From: Acinetobacter rudis
GTDB taxonomy: Bacteria > Pseudomonadota > Gammaproteobacteria > Pseudomonadales > Moraxellaceae
Reading direction: 5' to 3'
NCBI RefSeq assembly: GCF_000829675.1
Contig: NZ_BBRX01000009.1
Span: 1-47,954, forward strand
Length of the DNA: 47,954 bases
Under the pieces are notes generated by a model. The model ran no database searches, was not told the DNA's origin, and saw nothing but the letters and a program-made list of their open reading frames with translations. This document shows, piece after piece, positions 34,861 to 43,178 of the stretch (positions are counted from its first letter, which is position 1; each line of letters starts with the position of its first letter). A program made the position numbers and the translations under genes.

Positions 34861-36255
34861 ATGCAAACACGTATTGAACACGACACTATGGGTGAGGTTG
34901 AAGTTCCAAGCCAAGCACTATGGGGGGCACAAACCCAGCGTAGTATCCAAAATTTTAAGATTGGCAATGAACATTTACCCCGTCCTCTGATTCGTGCTAT
35001 GGGTTTAGTCAAAAAAGCAGCAGCATTAACCAATGCCGAACTTCAGCAAATTCCACAAGATTTATCTCAATATATTGTTGATGCAGCAGATGAAGTGATT
35101 GCAGGACAGTGGGATGAACAGTTTCCTTTAGTGATTTGGCAAACTGGCTCTGGCACACAAAGCAATATGAACTGTAATGAGGTTATTGCAAATATTGCTA
35201 ACCAAAAGTTGGGTAACCCCCTTGGTTCACAGCGCCCAGTCCACCCGAATGATCACGTCAATCGTGCTCAATCTACCAATGACTCGTTTCCTACTGCAAT
35301 TCATGTTGCAGCCAGTTTACATATACATGAATTATTAATTCCAGCAGTAAAGCAACTACGTAATACATTAGAGCAAAAAGCAGTAGCATTTGCTGATATC
35401 GTGAAAATTGGTCGTACGCATTTACAAGATGCAACGCCTTTAACATTAGGACAAGAATTTAGCGCCTACGTAACTCAGTTAGACCATGGCTTAAAACGTA
35501 TAGATCAAGCTTTACAGTGGTTATATGAGCTTCCACTAGGGGGCACGGCGGTTGGAACTGGACTCAATGCTCATCCAGACTATGCTGTTGCTGCAGCTGC
35601 ACAACTTAAAGAAATCACAGGGATTAACTTTGTAACGGCTCCAAATAAATTTGAAGCTTTGGCGGCACGCGATGCAATTGTTTTTGCTTCTGGTGCGCTT
35701 AAAACTTTGGCTGCCAGCTTAAATAAAATTGCAAATGACATTCGTTGGTTAGCAAGTGGACCACGCTGTGGTTTTGGTGAATTATCAATCCCTGAAAATG
35801 AACCAGGTTCAAGTATTATGCCGGGTAAAGTAAACCCGACACAGTGTGAAGCGATGACTATGGTTGTTGCACAAGTGATGGGTAACGATACAACGATTAA
35901 TTTTGCCGGTGCAGCAGGAAATTTTGAATTAAATGTCTATATGCCAGTGTTAGCTTATAACTTACTACAATCTATTCAGCTTCTTGGTGATGCTTGTAAT
36001 AGTTTTAATGAGCATTGTGCTGTGGGTATAGAGCCAAACCGTGAAAAAATAGACTATTTCCTACATAACTCGCTGATGTTAGTCACAGCACTTAATCCTG
36101 TAATTGGTTATGAAAATGCTGCAAAAGTAGCAAAAACAGCTTATAAACAAGGAAAGACTTTAAAACAAGTTGCTGTTGAATTAGAGCTCGTCACAGCAGA
36201 ACAGTTTGATAGTATTGTACAACCAGAGAAAATGGTTTATCCCAATAGCCATTAA
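34861..36255 (+). CDS. fumC: Class II fumarate hydratase
   Basis: A 464-residue iron-independent fumarase that interconverts fumarate and malate in the TCA cycle as a homotetramer. It shows the family signature [11 protein letters not shown] starting at residue 316, catalytic H187 in [20 protein letters not shown] [14 protein letters not shown], and [16 protein letters not shown]. Length and motifs match FumC rather than aspartase or argininosuccinate lyase. It is monocistronic, with a promoter candidate at 34768-34796 and a terminator at 36283-36312. It is the last clear host gene before the right prophage remnant. Confidence 0.95.
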   Translation: MQTRIEHDTMGEVEVPSQALWGAQTQRSIQNFKIGNEHLPRPLIRAMGLVKKAAALTNAELQQIPQDLSQYIVDAADEVIAGQWDEQFPLVIWQTGSGTQSNMNCNEVIANIANQKLGNPLGSQRPVHPNDHVNRAQSTNDSFPTAIHVAASLHIHELLIPAVKQLRNTLEQKAVAFADIVKIGRTHLQDATPLTLGQEFSAYVTQLDHGLKRIDQALQWLYELPLGGTAVGTGLNAHPDYAVAAAAQLKEITGINFVTAPNKFEALAARDAIVFASGALKTLAASLNKIANDIRWLASGPRCGFGELSIPENEPGSSIMPGKVNPTQCEAMTMVVAQVMGNDTTINFAGAAGNFELNVYMPVLAYNLLQSIQLLGDACNSFNEHCAVGIEPNREKIDYFLHNSLMLVTALNPVIGYENAAKVAKTAYKQGKTLKQVAVELELVTAEQFDSIVQPEKMVYPNSH

Positions 36256-36282
36256 AATGGACTGATTTACTTACAGCTCATG

Positions 36283-36312
36283 AAGGCCTGAATGAAAATT
36301 TGGGCCTTTTCA
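36283..36312 (+). terminator. Terminator of fumC
   Basis: AAGGCC (36283-36288) pairs with GGCCTT (36303-36308), followed by TTTTC, 28 bases after the fumC stop. The prophage boundary lies shortly beyond. Confidence 0.7.
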
Positions 36313-36398
36313 TATATTTAAGTTAATGAAATAAAGATTTTACAATTCTGAATGACTTTATTAGAAAGTTATGTGCTTGAAATTGCTTTTGGCTTTTT

Positions 36399-36567
36399 AT
36401 GGCTGATATGTTCACTGGTGATTCAAGGTTGGTCAACGTGGTTCGCCCGCAGATGAGATCTGGCGAAGTATGACTCAATTTAAATTATTCCCATGGCATT
36501 ATGGAACACAGCTCACGTGCAATGAGTGAGTAAACAATGTCGGCTAAGGCATGGTATGCAGCAAGAC
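36399..36567 (+). pseudogene. Shattered fragment of a large internal virion/tape-measure protein
   Basis: Between fumC and the capsid fragment, pieces of one protein appear in alternating frames. MFTGDSRLVNVVRPQMRSGE lies in one frame to 36470, MTQFKLFPWHYGT in another (from 36470), and SSRAMSE, stop, TMSAKAWYAARL back in the first (to about 36566). Large podovirus internal virion proteins share an FKxFP motif followed by H..RAM and KAxYAARL, and this reads as that region broken by two frameshifts and a TAA. It is then joined directly to the capsid sequence, a non-natural order. No intact product is possible. Confidence 0.6.
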
Positions 36568-36621
36568 TAGGTTCTTTTCCGTGAAAACGAAGTTGATGAG
36601 CATAATGGTGAAACGCTTTAT

Positions 36622-36966
36622 GTGCTTTATTCTGCAAAAATGTTAGAGCTGATTTTAGGTGATACAACACTTACAAGTGCTGACTTCATGGCAGGTAAAA
36701 TGCTGCAGGAAGGTGGTGTCGGTGGTAAGTGGATGGGCGTCAACTGGATTCCTTACGAAAAACTAAAAGCAGGTGCTACTGCAGGTACAAAACGTACAGT
36801 TATGTATTCTGGTACCGCAGTGCATTTTGGTGACGCAGACATCACAGCTTTTGATATTTCAACTCGTCCAGACAAGAAAAACATCAAACAGGTTGGTGGT
36901 GTTCATTCATTTGGTGCAGCACGTGCCAATGAAGTGAAAGTGGTTGCGATCGACTTTACAGCTTAA
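36622..36966 (+). CDS. Major capsid protein, C-terminal fragment
   Basis: The open frame begins at 36571 after a stop and reads VLFRENEVDEHNGETLYVLY before GTG 36622, the first usable start. The protein (GDTTLTSADFMAGKMLQEGG, GGKWMGVNWIPYEKL, then YSGTAVHFGDADITAFDIS) matches the C-terminal part of P22-like/podovirus capsid proteins. Two-thirds or more of the gene (N-terminal arm and most of the HK97-like fold) is missing, replaced by the tape-measure fragment. No portal or scaffold gene is present upstream. The fragment ends 7 bases before a terminator hairpin. Probably non-functional. Confidence 0.7.
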   Translation: MLYSAKMLELILGDTTLTSADFMAGKMLQEGGVGGKWMGVNWIPYEKLKAGATAGTKRTVMYSGTAVHFGDADITAFDISTRPDKKNIKQVGGVHSFGAARANEVKVVAIDFTA

Positions 36967-36973
36967 TCAATCC

Positions 36974-37002
36974 TAGCCCTGCATACGTGTGGGGCTATTT
37001 TT
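36974..37002 (+). terminator. Terminator after the capsid fragment
   Basis: TAGCCC (36974-36979) pairs with GGGCTA (36992-36997), followed by TTTTT. The stop codon of the antisense gene at 36995-37450 lies within its right arm. Confidence 0.75.
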
Positions 37003-37450
37003 CATATCTAGCAAGCTTTCTAATAGGCTTTTTTAGATCACTTAGAGTTTTTGAAAATATTTTTATCTGTTCTTGTGAATCTTCTGAGTATATTCCCCAA
37101 GAGTGTTCGTCCTTATTAGCGAGATCACGTAAATGTTTCAAATGATTCAAGAAAGATTTAATTGAATTTTTATAGGTTACTACATTTGGTACTTTGTCAT
37201 CCAAGAAATCCAAAGTGAAAATCAACTCCTCAATTACGATGAAGGATTCCTTATAATCTAGATTTAAAATAAGATGACTACCAATTATGGTGTCGTTAAT
37301 CTCCAACTTTGACCAAATAAAGTTGATTTTTTTAAGTAAATCCTTAGCTTCTATGGCTATTACTTCTGATGATTTTTGGATACGCCAATTGAAATAAATG
37401 AATAATGCAACCAAACCAGTAAAAAATGTAGCCAATGCAGACAAATCCAT
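36995..37450 (-). CDS. Antisense cargo gene: single-pass membrane protein, 151 aa
   Basis: No family is recognised. The N-terminus is one membrane helix (residues ~5-22, LATFFTGLVALFIYFNW), followed by a ~125-residue mostly helical cytoplasmic or periplasmic part rich in Leu, Lys and Asp (KDLLKKINFIWSKLEIND, NHLKHLRDLANKDEHS). It lies on the minus strand between the capsid fragment and the adaptor gene, all other virion genes being on the plus strand. It is more AT-rich than they are, and has its own upstream region with AGAG before the ATG. This is the pattern of a lysogenic-conversion (moron) gene, and superinfection exclusion or defence is a reasonable guess only. Confidence 0.65.
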   Translation of the reverse strand: MDLSALATFFTGLVALFIYFNWRIQKSSEVIAIEAKDLLKKINFIWSKLEINDTIIGSHLILNLDYKESFIVIEELIFTLDFLDDKVPNVVTYKNSIKSFLNHLKHLRDLANKDEHSWGIYSEDSQEQIKIFSKTLSDLKKPIRKLARYEK

Positions 37451-37537
37451 AAACTTCTCTTTATTCTCGATTTAAATACACAACAAAGCATACCTAAGTT
37501 TCGATAATTATTAAAAAAATAATTTCGGATATTCAAT

Positions 37538-38101
37538 ATGTCTATTACAAAAGTACATGTATGCAACCAAGCATTGAGTTTGATTGGATCTAGCCCTATC
37601 ACTTCACTAGAAGACAGTCATGCTAACGCACGTCGTTGCAAGCTGCTCTATGATCAAACACGTAAAGCTTTGTTACGGATGCATCCGTGGTCATGCGCTA
37701 AGAAGCGTGCACAGTTAGCACCAGATGTTAATCATCAACTGTTTGGCTATCGCCATGCCTTTCCATTACCTAAAGATTTCCTACGTGTGATCGATGTCGG
37801 CAGCACTGCATTTGAAATTGAAAATCGCCACATCCTATCTAATGCTAATCTGATCAACCTTGTTTATATCTTCGACAATGATAATGAGGACACATGGGAT
37901 TCATTGCTTGTCGAAGCTATGGCGCTGTATATGGCCCATAAAATTGCCAAACCAACAACAGGTAGTAATGCTGAGGCTGATAGCGCATGGCAACAGCTTC
38001 AAATGATTTTAAAGCAAGCACGTGCGATCAATGGCCAAGAGCGACCAAGCCAAGATTTTAGCGCCTCATATCAATCTGAATTGATTGGAGTGCGCTACTA
38101 A
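37538..38101 (+). CDS. Podovirus head-tail adaptor / tail tubular A-like protein
   Basis: 187 residues. The start VHVCNQALSLIGSSPITSLE and the segment ARRCKLLYDQTRKALLRMHPWSCAKKRAQLAP are characteristic of phage adaptor proteins placed between capsid and nozzle genes (equivalent to T7 gp11 or P22 gp4 in role). These proteins bridge portal and tail. The stop overlaps the start of the nozzle gene (TAATG), so the two are coupled. The gene looks intact. Confidence 0.75.
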   Translation: MSITKVHVCNQALSLIGSSPITSLEDSHANARRCKLLYDQTRKALLRMHPWSCAKKRAQLAPDVNHQLFGYRHAFPLPKDFLRVIDVGSTAFEIENRHILSNANLINLVYIFDNDNEDTWDSLLVEAMALYMAHKIAKPTTGSNAEADSAWQQLQMILKQARAINGQERPSQDFSASYQSELIGVRY

Positions 38102-40185
38102 TGGCTAAGACTTCAACGATGAAAAATAACTTTAGTTCTGGTGAGTTAGCACCTGTTCTAAGCACTCGTACTGATATTGCACAGTATGGCAATGGAGCCA
38201 AAACACTTAAAAATTGTATCCCCTTGGTCGAAGGTGGCGTGAGAAAAAGACCAGGTACTTTATTTAGATCCATTATGGCTGAAGCAAGACGTTTAATTAC
38301 ATTTGCCACCACATCAAAGGATTCGTATTTATTGATCCTTGGGGCTAAATCTATAAGCGTCTATGATCCGCGCAAACATACCATAGTCATTCGTTTAGAT
38401 ACGCCATATGAGTTAGAACAAGTTGCTGATATTCAGTATGTGCACACTCGTTATGTCATGTATTTCACTCACCCAAAACATCCAGTGCATATGCTGCAAT
38501 GTTCGGAGGATTTTACCAACTGGCAATTTAGTGAACTTAAATACGATGTGCCTCCAATGGATGAGGTTATAACAACCCCGAACGTAGCATTAACACCAAG
38601 TGGTAAGGATGTAGGCGAAACCATATCTCTATCAGCTTCTAGCTATCCGACTTGGAATGCAGCAACTACATATTTTCAAGATGATCGAGTGATCCACTTA
38701 AACTCATTTTGGAAAGCTTTAAGGGATAACGTCAATTCACAGCCAACTCTTGAAAATGATGACTGGGAATCAGTTGAGGGCGAACAGGTTGATGCTTTTA
38801 AACCTGAGCATGTTGGGGCAATTATTCACATCAATGGTGGCTATGTCCGCGTGACTGAGTTTATTAGCTTTTGGCAACTTAAAGGCGAAGTGATTGTTGA
38901 ATTAACGGCTGTTGTTCAAGCTATTGCTAAATCTTGGGTTCTAAAGACTGCAGCGTTTAGTGATGAACTAGGTTATCCCAAGTGTATATCGTTCTATAAA
39001 CAGCGCCTTGTTTTTGGCAATACAAAGAAGTTTCCGAACAAGATCTGGTTTAGTGCTGTAGGTGTACCAACTAATTTTCTAGAGACTGCAGACGATGGGG
39101 ATGCATTTAGCGTTGTATCTTCTTCTGATCAATCCCACTCAATTATGTTTCTTGTTCCAACAAAAGGACTGGTCGCATTAACCAGTGGTGCTGAGTTCTT
39201 AATTGGATCGGATGGAGTGCTTGCACCTGCCTCAGTACAGATTGATGAGCACACGACCTATGGTGCATATCCACTCACACGGCCTTGTCGAGTTGGTAAT
39301 GAGCTTTTATTCGTACAGCGAGGCGGTGAGCGTTTACGTGCATTGTCCTACCGTTATGAAGTGGACGGACTTGTATCACCAGAAGTCAGTGCATTATCCC
39401 GACACATTGGCCAGATCCACGGTGGCATCCTTGAAATTACATATCAGCAAGAGCCTGAAAGCTTGGTGTGGTTGACCTTAGCAGATGGTAAGGCAGCAAG
39501 TATCACATTCAACCGCGAACAAGAAGTCGTGGCATGGGCGCAGCATGACTTTGGCGGGAAAGTAAAAAGTGTTTGCTCAGTACCTAGTGAATTGGGCAGC
39601 GATCTATGTTTCATGCTTGTTGAGCGCAATGGATCTATTGTGCTTGAGGAGATTTCATTTAATGCATTTACAGACTGTGAGCGATCGATAAGCCTTGGCA
39701 AAAATGAAAACAGCTTTTTGGCTTCTACTGTCAGCGAATTGACCAGTATCGAAGCCTATCAGATCGATGGAGAGAGCCAATATTCGATTGGATCTACACG
39801 TTCTGAAGATCAAATTATTTTAGATGTCAGCAAAGGTTTTGCTCAAACTGTACATGTTGGCCAACCTTTTGAAGTTGAAATTGTGATGTTTCCACCTGAG
39901 CTATCACAAGTGCCGCTTACCTCGCTTTCATACAAAGCTAAAGTGTTATGGATGGCTTTCTATTTCAACAAGTCACAAGCCCCAATTTTTAATGGTGAAT
40001 TACTCAACCTTTATAAATTTGATGACAATATTTTCGGTGCACCAAAGCCGTTTACTGGTCGTCATTTAGAAGAAGGTGGCACTTGGGCCGATCTTTACGA
40101 AATGGATCTCACGATAACACACAACAAACCGCTACCTTTTCACTTGCAAGCTGTAGCTATCGACCTCGCAATCAATGAGAGATAG
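38101..40185 (+). CDS. Podovirus tail nozzle / tail tubular B-like protein
   Basis: 694 residues. The N-terminus (KNNFSSGELAPVLSTRTDIA, NGAKTLKNCIPLVEGGVRKR) is a well-known signature of large podovirus tail (nozzle, T7 gp12-like) proteins. The rest is strand-rich and repetitive with no membrane segment. It should form the distal tail tube through which DNA leaves. It is coupled to the adaptor upstream by TAATG overlap and followed 2 bases later by an acetyltransferase gene. It appears full length. Confidence 0.8.
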   Translation: MAKTSTMKNNFSSGELAPVLSTRTDIAQYGNGAKTLKNCIPLVEGGVRKRPGTLFRSIMAEARRLITFATTSKDSYLLILGAKSISVYDPRKHTIVIRLDTPYELEQVADIQYVHTRYVMYFTHPKHPVHMLQCSEDFTNWQFSELKYDVPPMDEVITTPNVALTPSGKDVGETISLSASSYPTWNAATTYFQDDRVIHLNSFWKALRDNVNSQPTLENDDWESVEGEQVDAFKPEHVGAIIHINGGYVRVTEFISFWQLKGEVIVELTAVVQAIAKSWVLKTAAFSDELGYPKCISFYKQRLVFGNTKKFPNKIWFSAVGVPTNFLETADDGDAFSVVSSSDQSHSIMFLVPTKGLVALTSGAEFLIGSDGVLAPASVQIDEHTTYGAYPLTRPCRVGNELLFVQRGGERLRALSYRYEVDGLVSPEVSALSRHIGQIHGGILEITYQQEPESLVWLTLADGKAASITFNREQEVVAWAQHDFGGKVKSVCSVPSELGSDLCFMLVERNGSIVLEEISFNAFTDCERSISLGKNENSFLASTVSELTSIEAYQIDGESQYSIGSTRSEDQIILDVSKGFAQTVHVGQPFEVEIVMFPPELSQVPLTSLSYKAKVLWMAFYFNKSQAPIFNGELLNLYKFDDNIFGAPKPFTGRHLEEGGTWADLYEMDLTITHNKPLPFHLQAVAIDLAINER

Positions 40186-40187
40186 CA

Positions 40188-40646
40188 ATGAAAATACGTG
40201 TAGCAACATTAGAAGATATTCCAACGCTGGTTGAGCTTGGCCAGCAATTCATTTTAGAAGCACCTAATTATTCTGGCCGCGTAATTAACATTGATGTGTT
40301 GACAGAAAACTTTAAAGAAATCATCAACGGCAGTGGTTGTATTTTCATTGCTGAGCTTGGTTCGTTTGCTATTGGTGGGATTGTATGTTCATCGACTAAA
40401 GATTGGTTTGATGGCCAGACAGTAGCATTTGAACAGGTCTTTTATGTTAAGCCTGAATATCGAGTAACCAATGCAGCAATTAACTTGCTGTCAGTATTCA
40501 TCGAATGGGCAGAATTGATCAAAGCAGATCGTGTGCAAGTGGGTACAACTACAGGTATTCAAACAAAAGGATGTTTACGACTCTATAAGAAATTTGGCTT
40601 TCGTGAGCATGGCATTGTTTTAGATATGGAGCTTGGTAATGACTGA
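40188..40646 (+). CDS. Phage-encoded GNAT-family acetyltransferase
   Basis: 152 residues with a GNAT pattern: RVATLEDIPTLVELGQQFIL, the strand IFIAELGSFAIGGIVCSS, VFYVKPEYRVTNAAINLLSV (a degenerate pyrophosphate loop) and CLRLYKKFGFREHG. Such acetyltransferases sit in the virion operon of several podoviruses, but their role is unclear. It starts 2 bases after the nozzle stop and overlaps the next gene (ATGACTGA). Confidence 0.75.
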   Translation: MKIRVATLEDIPTLVELGQQFILEAPNYSGRVINIDVLTENFKEIINGSGCIFIAELGSFAIGGIVCSSTKDWFDGQTVAFEQVFYVKPEYRVTNAAINLLSVFIEWAELIKADRVQVGTTTGIQTKGCLRLYKKFGFREHGIVLDMELGND

Positions 40647-41130
40647 GATTATTCAACCTGAAAACACACAATACTTACAGAGCCTTTTAAAAAGTATGGA
40701 GCTGCAGAGTCGATCTTATGTTGAAGTTGTTCGTGATGTTCAGCAACAGATCCAAGGCAATGCAGATCTGATTGATGTTCCAGTGGTTCACCATTTTGCA
40801 CCAGGCGTTTATATGCGTCAGATGAATGCAGCTGCAGGAACAATTGTGGTTAGCAAGATGCATCGTACTGAACACATGAACATTTTAACCAAGGGCTCAA
40901 TCACTGTGGCCACGGAAAATGGCATTGAGTTTTTACGTGCACCGGTTGTTTTAAAATCCATGCCCGGTACAAAACGTATTGGCTATTTTCATGAGGATAG
41001 TTCTTGGATCACTGTACACCCAACCGATGAAACAGATCTAGAAGTGATCGAGCAGCAAGTTATTGTGCCAGATGATGAAATTGATCAATTCCTTGCTTCA
41101 TTACCTAATCAAGTTAAGGAGATTGAATAA
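40639..41130 (+). CDS. Cupin-like phage protein
   Basis: 163 residues from ATG 40639, which overlaps the upstream stop; the longer reading begins with TTG. The middle reads as a small beta-barrel with regularly placed His: GVYMRQMNAAAGTIVVSKMH, RTEHMNILTKGSITVATENG and GYFHEDSSWITVHPTDETD. This resembles a cupin. It is seen next to nozzle and internal virion genes in podoviruses, but its function is unknown to me. Coupled to both neighbours by overlapping stop/start codons. Confidence 0.6.
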   Translation: MTEIIQPENTQYLQSLLKSMELQSRSYVEVVRDVQQQIQGNADLIDVPVVHHFAPGVYMRQMNAAAGTIVVSKMHRTEHMNILTKGSITVATENGIEFLRAPVVLKSMPGTKRIGYFHEDSSWITVHPTDETDLEVIEQQVIVPDDEIDQFLASLPNQVKEIE

Positions 41131-41606
41131 TGTCATGGGCAGCAGTAGCGGCGGTTGCCGCAGCAGCAGGGGCAGCTATAGCGGGTTATTCAAGTTACCA
41201 AGGCAATAAAACTGCAGCTAAACAAGCGGAAGCAGATGCTGAAGCACAAGTGCAGCAAGGCCGACTTGAGGCTGAACGAATTCGTAAGGAAAAAGAAAAA
41301 ACACAATCTGCAGCACGTGCAGCTGCAGCAGAAAACGGCCTTGATGTAAATGAGGGTGTTGCTCTGGTCATTAACGATGACATTGAACGTCGTGGCACAT
41401 ATGACGAAGAAGTTGCAAAGCTGATGGGTTACAACGCCTCACAGCAATTAAAAGGTGCAGCTAGTGTGCATCGATCCAATGCAAATGCTAGTGCAGCTGC
41501 AGGTGTGGCCAATACCGTTTCTGCTATTGGAAGTTATCAATCTAAACAGAGTGCTAAGAGCGGTGGCTATAAGGCTAATCAACCTCAAAAGAATGGGTGG
41601 AAATAA
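41130..41606 (+). CDS. Internal virion protein (T7 gp14-like position)
   Basis: 158 residues. The N-terminus is a long Ala/Gly hydrophobic stretch (AAVAAVAAAAGAAIAGYSSY), followed by a charged coiled coil (AEADAEAQVQQGRLEAERIR) and an Ala/Ser-rich tail. This matches small internal core or ejection proteins that line the DNA path and enter the host membrane. The start overlaps the previous stop (TAATG), and its own stop overlaps the next start. Confidence 0.7.
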   Translation: MSWAAVAAVAAAAGAAIAGYSSYQGNKTAAKQAEADAEAQVQQGRLEAERIRKEKEKTQSAARAAAAENGLDVNEGVALVINDDIERRGTYDEEVAKLMGYNASQQLKGAASVHRSNANASAAAGVANTVSAIGSYQSKQSAKSGGYKANQPQKNGWK

Positions 41607-42547
41607 TGGCTAGAATTCCAGTAGGTAACTTTGGGCAGTCCATAGTACAAGCCCATCAAACTCAATTGCCACAAGATCGTAGCGGTCAGATCATTGGTGG
41701 TATGTTGCAAGGTGCAGGGCAACAGCTTGGCGAATATGCAGAACAGCAAGACCAAGCGCAACGTGCAGCTGAGGAATCTGCAAAGCGCCTTGAACTTTTT
41801 CATAACGAGCTAGATAAAAAAGAGGGGCAACTTAAAGTTGATGAAGTTCTTACAACCGAGTTTAGTGATAAGACCACGGATCTACGCAACCAAGTAGGCA
41901 ACGGCACACTGTCTGCAGCTGCAGCAGATACAGAATTAAAGAAATGGTCCAGTGATCGTTTTGCTGAACTACGTGGGGAGTTGACTCATTTTGCTCAAAA
42001 AGATTATGAAGATAGTTGGAATGCTAACGTTAATAAGCAATCTGGTTCTTTCCTACCACTGCAGTTGAAAGCGACAGAAAATAAAGATCGAGTGCTTAAT
42101 GGTGTGGCTTTAGCCAATGCAACACGTATGCCGCGTGATGAGGGGCGACATTCACTTAATGAATATCTCAAAACCTCTGCAGTATCGGAAGCTGAAAAAC
42201 AGCAGATCCGATGGGATTTTGAAGTGGCTCAAGATCGTAAAGAATTAGATGTAGGTATCGAATCAGCATTTGCTTCAGGTGATGTTGCAGCACTCAAACA
42301 GGTTCAGGAATCAATTAAAGATAAAAAGTTTCTCGATAGTAAAGTGGCTCAATCATATAGCTCATCTATTTCTAGCAAGATCATGACTTTAAATAACCGT
42401 GCTGAAATTGCAGAAAATAAGCGCGTAAATGAGGCAGGTAAGGTATTTAATGAGTTCAAGCGCCAAGTTTTAACAGGTGTTGCTCTAGGTAAGACAACAT
42501 TCGTGCGCCAGATTTTGGAAAAGTTATTGGTAATTAGTTTGGTGTAA
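41606..42547 (+). CDS. Internal virion protein, C-terminally truncated
   Basis: Starts at ATG 41606 (overlapping the upstream stop); the GTG at 41597 is less likely. About 313 residues, mainly long helices rich in Gln, Glu, Ala and Lys (QQLGEYAEQQDQAQRAAEES, and others), as in T7 gp15-type ejection proteins, which are usually much longer. The natural sequence seems to stop around RQVLTGVAL. The last ~17 residues come from reading, out of frame, a stretch that in another frame encodes DNIRAPDFGKVIGN, the end of the following large virion protein. A deletion has therefore fused two genes and removed thousands of bases. Confidence 0.65.
   Translation: MARIPVGNFGQSIVQAHQTQLPQDRSGQIIGGMLQGAGQQLGEYAEQQDQAQRAAEESAKRLELFHNELDKKEGQLKVDEVLTTEFSDKTTDLRNQVGNGTLSAAAADTELKKWSSDRFAELRGELTHFAQKDYEDSWNANVNKQSGSFLPLQLKATENKDRVLNGVALANATRMPRDEGRHSLNEYLKTSAVSEAEKQQIRWDFEVAQDRKELDVGIESAFASGDVAALKQVQESIKDKKFLDSKVAQSYSSSISSKIMTLNNRAEIAENKRVNEAGKVFNEFKRQVLTGVALGKTTFVRQILEKLLVISLV
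42496..42537 (+). pseudogene. 3' end of a large internal virion protein gene, copy A
   Basis: In the frame different from the truncated upstream gene, these bases read NIRAPDFGKVIGN and then TAG. A second, diverged copy of the same protein end is at 43061-43117. Large podovirus internal virion proteins often end in a similar RAPDF/L-type tail. Confidence 0.5.
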
Positions 42548-42577
42548 ATATTATTATTGATTTTGAAGGGGGGTGAA

Positions 42578-43033
42578 GTGATTAAAGTAATAACTATATT
42601 ATTATTGTTTTTCTCAACTAGTTGTTTTGCTGAGACAGAAATGGATAGGCAATTAAAAATAATGGGTTTGGTTGATAGTAATTACAAAGTTACCGATGAG
42701 GCAGAATATATAAAATTTTGGAGAAATGTATCAAAAGAAACGGTGAAAAATTTACCAATTCATCTTAGCGACGAAAGCAGAATCGTCATGATGGGCATAT
42801 CTCCTGATTTATATTTTATGACTATGGAGCTGGATGTTGAAGAGGATACTTTGGAAATTGAACAACGATATCTCAACGCATCTAAGAGTAATTTCTGTAA
42901 GTCAAATTATGGAAAGAGTAAGGTAATTCGGGCTAATGGTGGGATGACTGTCGCAATAATGGTGGTAAATAAATATTATGAAAATATTCTGGATTATAGG
43001 TTTTCATCCCTAGAGTGCCCTATTTCAGAATAA
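42578..43033 (+). CDS. Secreted cargo protein of unknown function, about 151 aa
   Basis: Start GTG 42578 is chosen because AAGGGGGG lies just upstream; a TTG at 42557 gives the longest reading. The N-terminus is a signal peptide (VIKVITILLLFFSTSCFA, probable cleavage before ETE; the Cys is not in a good lipobox). The mature part is acidic with two Cys (NFCKSN and LECPIS) that could form a disulfide, so it would act in the periplasm or outside. No family is recognised. It lies between two diverged copies of one virion gene end, the mark of an inserted cargo gene. Superinfection exclusion or a host-conversion role is only a guess. Confidence 0.6.
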   Translation: MIKVITILLLFFSTSCFAETEMDRQLKIMGLVDSNYKVTDEAEYIKFWRNVSKETVKNLPIHLSDESRIVMMGISPDLYFMTMELDVEEDTLEIEQRYLNASKSNFCKSNYGKSKVIRANGGMTVAIMVVNKYYENILDYRFSSLECPISE

Positions 43034-43060
43034 CTACTGATATTGAAATCTAGTACACGC

Positions 43061-43117
43061 TGGTTAGAAGACGATAGTATTCGTGCACCAGATTTTGAGA
43101 AAGCTATAGGGCAGTAA
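43061..43117 (+). pseudogene. 3' end of a large internal virion protein gene, copy B
   Basis: Reads WLEDDSIRAPDFEKAIGQ and then TAA. Over the last 12 codons it resembles copy A at 42496-42537 in protein and DNA, but with many third-position differences. It therefore descends from a related, not identical, phage gene rather than a recent duplication. Confidence 0.5.
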
Positions 43118-43146
43118 TTTATAAAATTAATGATTAAGTAACTTTA

Positions 43147-43178
43147 AAGCCCCATCAATAGATAGGGCTTATTCTTTT
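43147..43178 (+). terminator. Terminator at the end of the virion operon
   Basis: AAGCCC (43147-43152) pairs with GGGCTT (43165-43170), followed by ATTCTTTTATT. The antisense gene at 43177-44160 ends at its right edge. Confidence 0.6.

Noticed and set aside
1329..36400. Attachment-site duplication between the two prophage edges
   Set aside because: I compared both junctions by eye and found only short, unconvincing similarities such as GGC followed by CTTTTTAT. The remnants are probably separate prophages.
36352..36456. 34-residue hydrophobic ORF starting MTLLESYVLEIAFGFLW
   Set aside because: It overlaps, in another frame, the better supported tape-measure remnant. No ribosome site; probably a chance hydrophobic frame in AT-rich DNA.
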